From positions 1-10,178 of the forward strand of contig CADBPU010000081.1 of NCBI GenBank assembly GCA_902796635.1: DNA of 10,178 nt, read 5' to 3'. The position numbers and the translations under genes are program-made. The notes beneath the pieces were generated by a model. It worked only from the letters and a program-made list of their open reading frames with translations. It did not search any database and had not been told where the DNA came from. This stretch comes from an uncultured Eubacteriales bacterium (lineage in GTDB: Bacteria; Bacillota; Clostridia; Christensenellales; UBA1242). Of the stretch, positions 5,819-10,178 are shown piece after piece (the stretch's first letter is position 1; every line of letters begins with the position of its first letter).

Positions 5819-8800
5819 ATGAATTCACTTAAGAAAAAATTTGTATTAATTTTAACTCTCGTGCTCTCAGTTCTTTTAGGTTCTGTGGCAGGAGTTTTGT
5901 TTAATAATTACAAAAACAAAATTTATGCAGCAGAAGCAGTTGAATTGAATGTTTCAAAAATTCAATTGTACATGCAAAATGATAAATATTTTGCTATAAT
6001 ACAAGATGAAGATATATTAAGGGAAATTGAAATTGATGTTGAAAATATGCAATCAAGTCCATTTTTTGATATTATCACAAAGAACAATGCACTTGATGGC
6101 ATGTATATCCAAAATGACGATAAGGAAGACCCAACAAACAATATTTTCATGCTTAAAAACGCAAATTACGAAAGTATTGTTATTGATGATATATTAAAAA
6201 ATGGTGTCCCTTGCAATAACGAAGAATACAAAGTAAAAGAATTTATCTTGGTGCAATTTCAACCAAAATACGATTCTGCTTCAATTTTAAGTTTAAGCAT
6301 AAATGTAAAACTTAATGATTCAATCAACATAAGTCCACTTGATAAAACAGTCGCACAGCAAGCCACAGGATATTGCCAAGTTTTTGATTTGGATAATATT
6401 TATAAATTAGACACAACACAATCAAATGGTATTGGTGAAAAAATAAATGAATTTGATGCTCAGGGAAAGTACGACTTCACTTTTACATATAATTTAAGAA
6501 ATAATGGTGTTGTAACAACAAACAATCAAAGTCAAATCAGTTTTTATGTTTTGGATGAAAACTATTATATTAATCCAAGTAATGAAAATCAAGCAAATCC
6601 AAGAGATAATATTTTTAACAATACAAATCAAGTAATTATAAATCAAGAAGAAAATGACGAAAAATTAATAACATATAATCATATATACAATCAAAACTTA
6701 AATGCTAACAGTCAATATACAGAACCAAGATTATATAACACTGAAAGAATAGATAAAGGTTTTTACGACGGAACATTTAATGAGACAAGCAACGCTTATC
6801 CAAGTGAAAAAAATTATTTCTATTTTTCAAACGAAAATACTGTCGACTATAATGGAAATTTAACAGAACAAACAAACCCTAATTATTTACAATATCCAAC
6901 ACTAAAATATGATGCGTCTAGATATAATTTAAGTTATACAAAAACCATGTATGGAATCACAACATTTATAACTACTGCGCTTGACAAAACAAACAATCAA
7001 CTTATTTTATATTATGAGAATGCGTCTCAATCTTGGCAAGAAACTTTACCAACAGAAATTGATGGCAACCAATACATAGCAACTATTGAATTTAATCAAA
7101 TTGGAAAATACGTAATTAGTTTTAATTTTGTGCTTAATGATACTATTATCAATTATAATGTGTCAAAAAAATTATTTATTGATACAGAAAATTGGGATTT
7201 GATACATTCTAACGAACTTTCTATTTTTGGTTATCAACTTATGCACAGCGAATATAAAAGTGCAAATGGTGAAACCGAAAAAGAAATGAAATATGTTTAC
7301 TATGAAAATGATGAGCAAAAATCTGTTTATGCTGATATAACAAATCTTAATCTAAATGATGACGCAATATGGTCGACTGCTGATATCAATTTAACAAATC
7401 CATCATATCCTATAAACACTTTTGAAAATATTGCAAAAACAAATCAAGCTCCACTATTTTTTAGATATTATGCAACACTTGCTTCAAGCAAATGCTATTA
7501 TTATCAAAAAGAAAACAACTTGTATGTTTACAAAAATCAATTATCTTTGACAAGCAACACAAGATTTACTAATAACGGCTTATATGTTTTGATGCTAAAC
7601 TATACATATAATGATTACGAGTACTTGGAGAATTTTGAAAGTGTAAATGGTAAACAAAAAGAATTAAGTCAATTATTCATATTTGAAATTGAAAATATTG
7701 AACCAAATATAGAATTTTATGAAGATGAATACAATGAAATTGAACCAATAAAATATATAGAAGTAAAAAATATTGATGATATATTTGATATCATTGATAC
7801 TCAAACAGTAAATTTTGACAAAGATTCAACGTATGAGAAGTTCCAATACTACTTTGTTTTGACCGAAGATGTAAATTATGTTGAAGGAAAAACTTATTTC
7901 TACTTTGATAGTAATGATAACTTGTTCCATTTAATAGATACAGAAAATGTAGAATTTGATGCAAATAACACTTATGAAAAAGTTGATGGGATTGAAAATG
8001 TATTTGATAAGACAAGAGATGATGCTTACGATGCCGAAAAGACATATTATAAATGGAATATAGAAAATCTTTATTACTTTGACGGAAATGGTTATGTCGC
8101 AGTTGAAGACGGCGATAACTATGATACTTTTACAACATATTACTTATTAAAAAAACAGGCTTTCAATGCAAAAAATTGCTATGAATATATTAATGATCAA
8201 TATGTATTAACAGAAGATAATGAATATGACCTTTCAAAAACATATTATGAAAAATCATTATTAAAAACAGGTGGATACACAAACAAAAATGTCGAAGTCA
8301 ATTGGCAAGACGCTTTATCTAGCCCATTTGATGTGAAACCAAATATCACAGTGTTTACTCAAAGCTTTGACGCTAATGCAACAGCAATAAATATAACGGA
8401 TACATTTAATGTAAATGATTTCCTTAGTGGAAAAATTAAATTATCCAACAGCAGTATTTACACAATAAAAGTTGAATACGGACCTTGCACTTATGCTTAT
8501 AGTGCACAATATGGTTATAGATATATCTATTCAGCATCAGTCACATACACATTTATTATAGATAAAGAAGTTATTGGAGAAGGTGAAAATGTAATTAAAT
8601 TTTACAGAAATGGATTTAATGAGATTTCTAAAATAACCAATAAAAACTTTGCTTTGATTTATGGAACTATTAATGAAGGGCAAACAACAGATGAAAAAAT
8701 TGTTACAACGGGTACAAAAAGAAGTGGCGCAAAAATCGATGTGTCATACACTTATCTTCCTTTTGAAAATTTACAAAACAATGAAATTGATGAAAATTTA

Positions 8801-10178
8801 ATCAATTCATTAATCATACCTAATGGCATTGCTATTGAAAACAAAAATGAAAATATTACTTATAACTCAACAGTTGTAGATAAGATATTTGATAAAAATT
8901 CTAATATCTTGACAAGTGATGGTATATATATCTTTAATTTTGTTGACGCAGCAGGAAACACAGCGACAAAATATATGATAAAAGATTCTACTTCTCCACT
9001 ACTAGTACAAAAATTAAATAATAATTACTCATATATTCCAAGCACTTCTTCAAATACTGACAATATGGTGAATATTGACACGGAAATTATTTGGGGAAAT
9101 GACAAAGCAATTAAACTTAATATGAATGGACTTGCAAATTATCAAATTGCAAAAGAATTATTTGATAATAATTATCAATTATTTATAAAAGCAAGCAAAA
9201 AATATTATGTGATTGAAGCAAGTTCATTTGTTGAAGTTGATTTCAAAACAATGTTGCCAAATATAAATGAAGTTTATGAATATAATACATCTGCACATAC
9301 TTATGAACTTACAGATGATGAATATTTTGAAGGAGAATATTATTTCCTTGTAAATGTTGGTACTAAAAAAATAAATAAGGGCAATGAAAATAATGAATTT
9401 GTTAATATACCAACAAAAGGTGTGACAATTTATTATATTAGTAATGGAAATTACTATGCACCAAATAATGCTTACAATCAAAATCCTGATTATAGTTATT
9501 TGATAAAAGCAAAAGATGAATTTGACAATTATTTGAATGATGAAAAAACAGGAAATGAACATTTATTCAAAATAAGATTATATGATTCTTTGGGAAATAG
9601 CTTTGAAGGACTTGTTGAAATGACTTTTGATAAAAGTCAATTAAAAGCAGAAGTTTCTGGTATGCCAGAAAAAAATAATCAAATAATAAATGAATCTTCA
9701 CATTTTGAAACAAGTGGAAGTGGAATTTCAACAAGATTAAATCCGGAAGAAATTAGCAACAAAAAGACAATTGCTTTTAGTTGGATTTCTAGCGGTGAAG
9801 ATTTCAGCGTTAAAAAAGTTGATTGTGAATTCTATCCACTTACATTTGAAATAATGGATTCAAATGGTATTCTTAACACAAACTATCCATATAGTGCAAA
9901 CTACTCTAACAAATTTAATTTGATGCTTAATACAACAAAAGAAATAGATACTTCAACAATGAATGGCGAATTGGTGGAAACTGAGAGAACCAAAACAGGA
10001 TTGATTAATCTTGTTCAAGATTCAAGATACGGCGAACAAGCATCTGTTCCGGGAATGTATAAAATCACTAGAATTTATGAAAATGATGAATCAAAAGACT
10101 ATATTTTCTACATTGACAGAAACAATATAATTTCTTATGATGAAAACATGCCAAACAATTATATAGGTCAAGGCATTA
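5819..10178 (+). CDS. Very large secreted or surface protein with Ig-like and TYY-repeat regions (partial, C-terminus off the right edge)
   Basis: I do not recognise this as a named family. The frame stays open from the ATG at 5819 to the window edge: 1,453 codons with no stop. The N-terminus is MNSLKKKF, then a hydrophobic stretch (about 8-28), then NKIYAAEA (33-40). This is a Sec signal peptide with likely cleavage near residues 37-40, though the hydrophobic stretch might stay as an anchor. The rest is rich in Asn, Tyr, Asp, Glu and Lys and poor in Cys, and looks beta-rich and extracellular. Residues 662-812 hold a tandem run of [FY]-D-x3-T-Y-Y units. Ig-like strand motifs recur at about 427-450, 585-625, 1033-1062 (with DAAGN), 1245-1275 (with DSLGN) and 1410-1435. 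No catalytic motif is seen. Any wall-anchor signal (LPxTG, SLH or terminal helix) would lie outside the window. Adhesion or a structural surface role is inference only. GAGG 6 nt before the ATG supports the start. Confidence 0.9.
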   Translation, partial: MNSLKKKFVLILTLVLSVLLGSVAGVLFNNYKNKIYAAEAVELNVSKIQLYMQNDKYFAIIQDEDILREIEIDVENMQSSPFFDIITKNNALDGMYIQNDDKEDPTNNIFMLKNANYESIVIDDILKNGVPCNNEEYKVKEFILVQFQPKYDSASILSLSINVKLNDSINISPLDKTVAQQATGYCQVFDLDNIYKLDTTQSNGIGEKINEFDAQGKYDFTFTYNLRNNGVVTTNNQSQISFYVLDENYYINPSNENQANPRDNIFNNTNQVIINQEENDEKLITYNHIYNQNLNANSQYTEPRLYNTERIDKGFYDGTFNETSNAYPSEKNYFYFSNENTVDYNGNLTEQTNPNYLQYPTLKYDASRYNLSYTKTMYGITTFITTALDKTNNQLILYYENASQSWQETLPTEIDGNQYIATIEFNQIGKYVISFNFVLNDTIINYNVSKKLFIDTENWDLIHSNELSIFGYQLMHSEYKSANGETEKEMKYVYYENDEQKSVYADITNLNLNDDAIWSTADINLTNPSYPINTFENIAKTNQAPLFFRYYATLASSKCYYYQKENNLYVYKNQLSLTSNTRFTNNGLYVLMLNYTYNDYEYLENFESVNGKQKELSQLFIFEIENIEPNIEFYEDEYNEIEPIKYIEVKNIDDIFDIIDTQTVNFDKDSTYEKFQYYFVLTEDVNYVEGKTYFYFDSNDNLFHLIDTENVEFDANNTYEKVDGIENVFDKTRDDAYDAEKTYYKWNIENLYYFDGNGYVAVEDGDNYDTFTTYYLLKKQAFNAKNCYEYINDQYVLTEDNEYDLSKTYYEKSLLKTGGYTNKNVEVNWQDALSSPFDVKPNITVFTQSFDANATAINITDTFNVNDFLSGKIKLSNSSIYTIKVEYGPCTYAYSAQYGYRYIYSASVTYTFIIDKEVIGEGENVIKFYRNGFNEISKITNKNFALIYGTINEGQTTDEKIVTTGTKRSGAKIDVSYTYLPFENLQNNEIDENLINSLIIPNGIAIENKNENITYNSTVVDKIFDKNSNILTSDGIYIFNFVDAAGNTATKYMIKDSTSPLLVQKLNNNYSYIPSTSSNTDNMVNIDTEIIWGNDKAIKLNMNGLANYQIAKELFDNNYQLFIKASKKYYVIEASSFVEVDFKTMLPNINEVYEYNTSAHTYELTDDEYFEGEYYFLVNVGTKKINKGNENNEFVNIPTKGVTIYYISNGNYYAPNNAYNQNPDYSYLIKAKDEFDNYLNDEKTGNEHLFKIRLYDSLGNSFEGLVEMTFDKSQLKAEVSGMPEKNNQIINESSHFETSGSGISTRLNPEEISNKKTIAFSWISSGEDFSVKKVDCEFYPLTFEIMDSNGILNTNYPYSANYSNKFNLMLNTTKEIDTSTMNGELVETERTKTGLINLVQDSRYGEQASVPGMYKITRIYENDESKDYIFYIDRNNIISYDENMPNNYIGQGI
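7799..8257 (+). repeat. Degenerate tandem protein repeat, [FY]-D-x3-T-Y-[YE]
   Basis: Seven units occur within residues 661-813 of the large surface protein: FDKDSTYEK (666), YVEGKTYFY (687), FDANNTYEK (713), YDAEKTYYK (737), YDTFTTYYL (768), FNAKNCYEY (782) and YDLSKTYYE (803). Several are preceded by an acidic TED-like turn (VLTEDVN at 680, VLTEDNE at 796). Spacing between units ranges from 14 to 35 residues, so this is a diverged array rather than a recent DNA duplication. An eighth, weaker copy is at residues 1165-1175 (9311-9343). Confidence 0.7.

Noticed and set aside
7791..8045. Minus-strand open frame of 84 codons opposite the TYY repeat array
   Set aside because: It lies wholly opposite the large plus-strand gene, has no ribosome binding site that I can see, and its His/Tyr/Leu-rich product is what complementary repeat codons give.
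7799..8257. CRISPR array or DNA-level tandem repeat
   Set aside because: The periodicity is in the protein only; units differ in length and at most nucleotide positions, and there are no constant repeats or uniform spacers.
9224..9562. Minus-strand open frame of 112 codons, Ile/Phe-rich, resembling a membrane protein
   Set aside because: It is antisense to the large gene. Ile/Phe richness is the automatic complement of Asn/Lys/Glu-rich AT-biased coding, not evidence of a membrane protein.
1..10178. Alternative genetic code (TGA as Trp), considered because of the extreme AT content
   Set aside because: era ends at a TGA at the expected family C-terminus, conserved Trp positions are TGG, and no in-frame TGA interrupts any conserved gene.

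Overview
The window looks like chromosomal DNA from a low-GC, probably Gram-positive (Bacillota-type) bacterium. The evidence is very AT-rich codon use and spacers, a GatCAB amidotransferase operon, adjacent ybeY and era, promoters with extended -10 boxes, and a very large secreted protein of the single-membrane surface type. TGA is used as a stop (era ends in TGA) and Trp is read from TGG, so there is no sign of the Mycoplasma code. I cannot name the species; an uncultured gut-type Clostridia or Bacilli lineage is a guess.

Layout. Positions 1-5582 are housekeeping genes on the minus strand. In transcription order they are ybeY (5582-5097), era (5095-4199), rarA/mgsA (4106-2817), gatC (2711-2424), gatA (2316-859) and gatB (866 to beyond the left edge). 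They form at least three units, each with a recognisable promoter: ybeY-era, rarA and gatC-gatA-gatB. From 5819 to the right edge the plus strand carries one open frame of more than 1,453 codons without a stop. It encodes a signal-peptide-bearing surface or secreted protein I do not recognise. A 236-bp divergent spacer separates it from ybeY.

How the genes work together. GatCAB converts misacylated Glu-tRNA(Gln) and/or Asp-tRNA(Asn) to the correct amide, so it belongs to translation fidelity. YbeY and Era both act on 16S rRNA and the small ribosomal subunit. RarA is a AAA+ protein of replication-fork maintenance. The big plus-strand gene is unrelated and is presumably displayed at the cell surface.

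Most interesting points. (1) The rarA promoter places the expected transcription start at the A of the ATG, with no Shine-Dalgarno sequence, so rarA is predicted to be leaderless. (2) The giant secreted protein contains a tandem array of degenerate [FY]-D-x3-T-Y-Y units (residues about 662-812), a diverged copy at 1165-1175, and several separate Ig-like strand motifs. (3) All four clear promoters have a TGn extended -10. (4) Perfect AT-only inverted repeats lie in two spacers. No RNA genes, insertion sequences, CRISPR arrays or integration sites were seen, and no gene-free stretch exceeds 300 bases.
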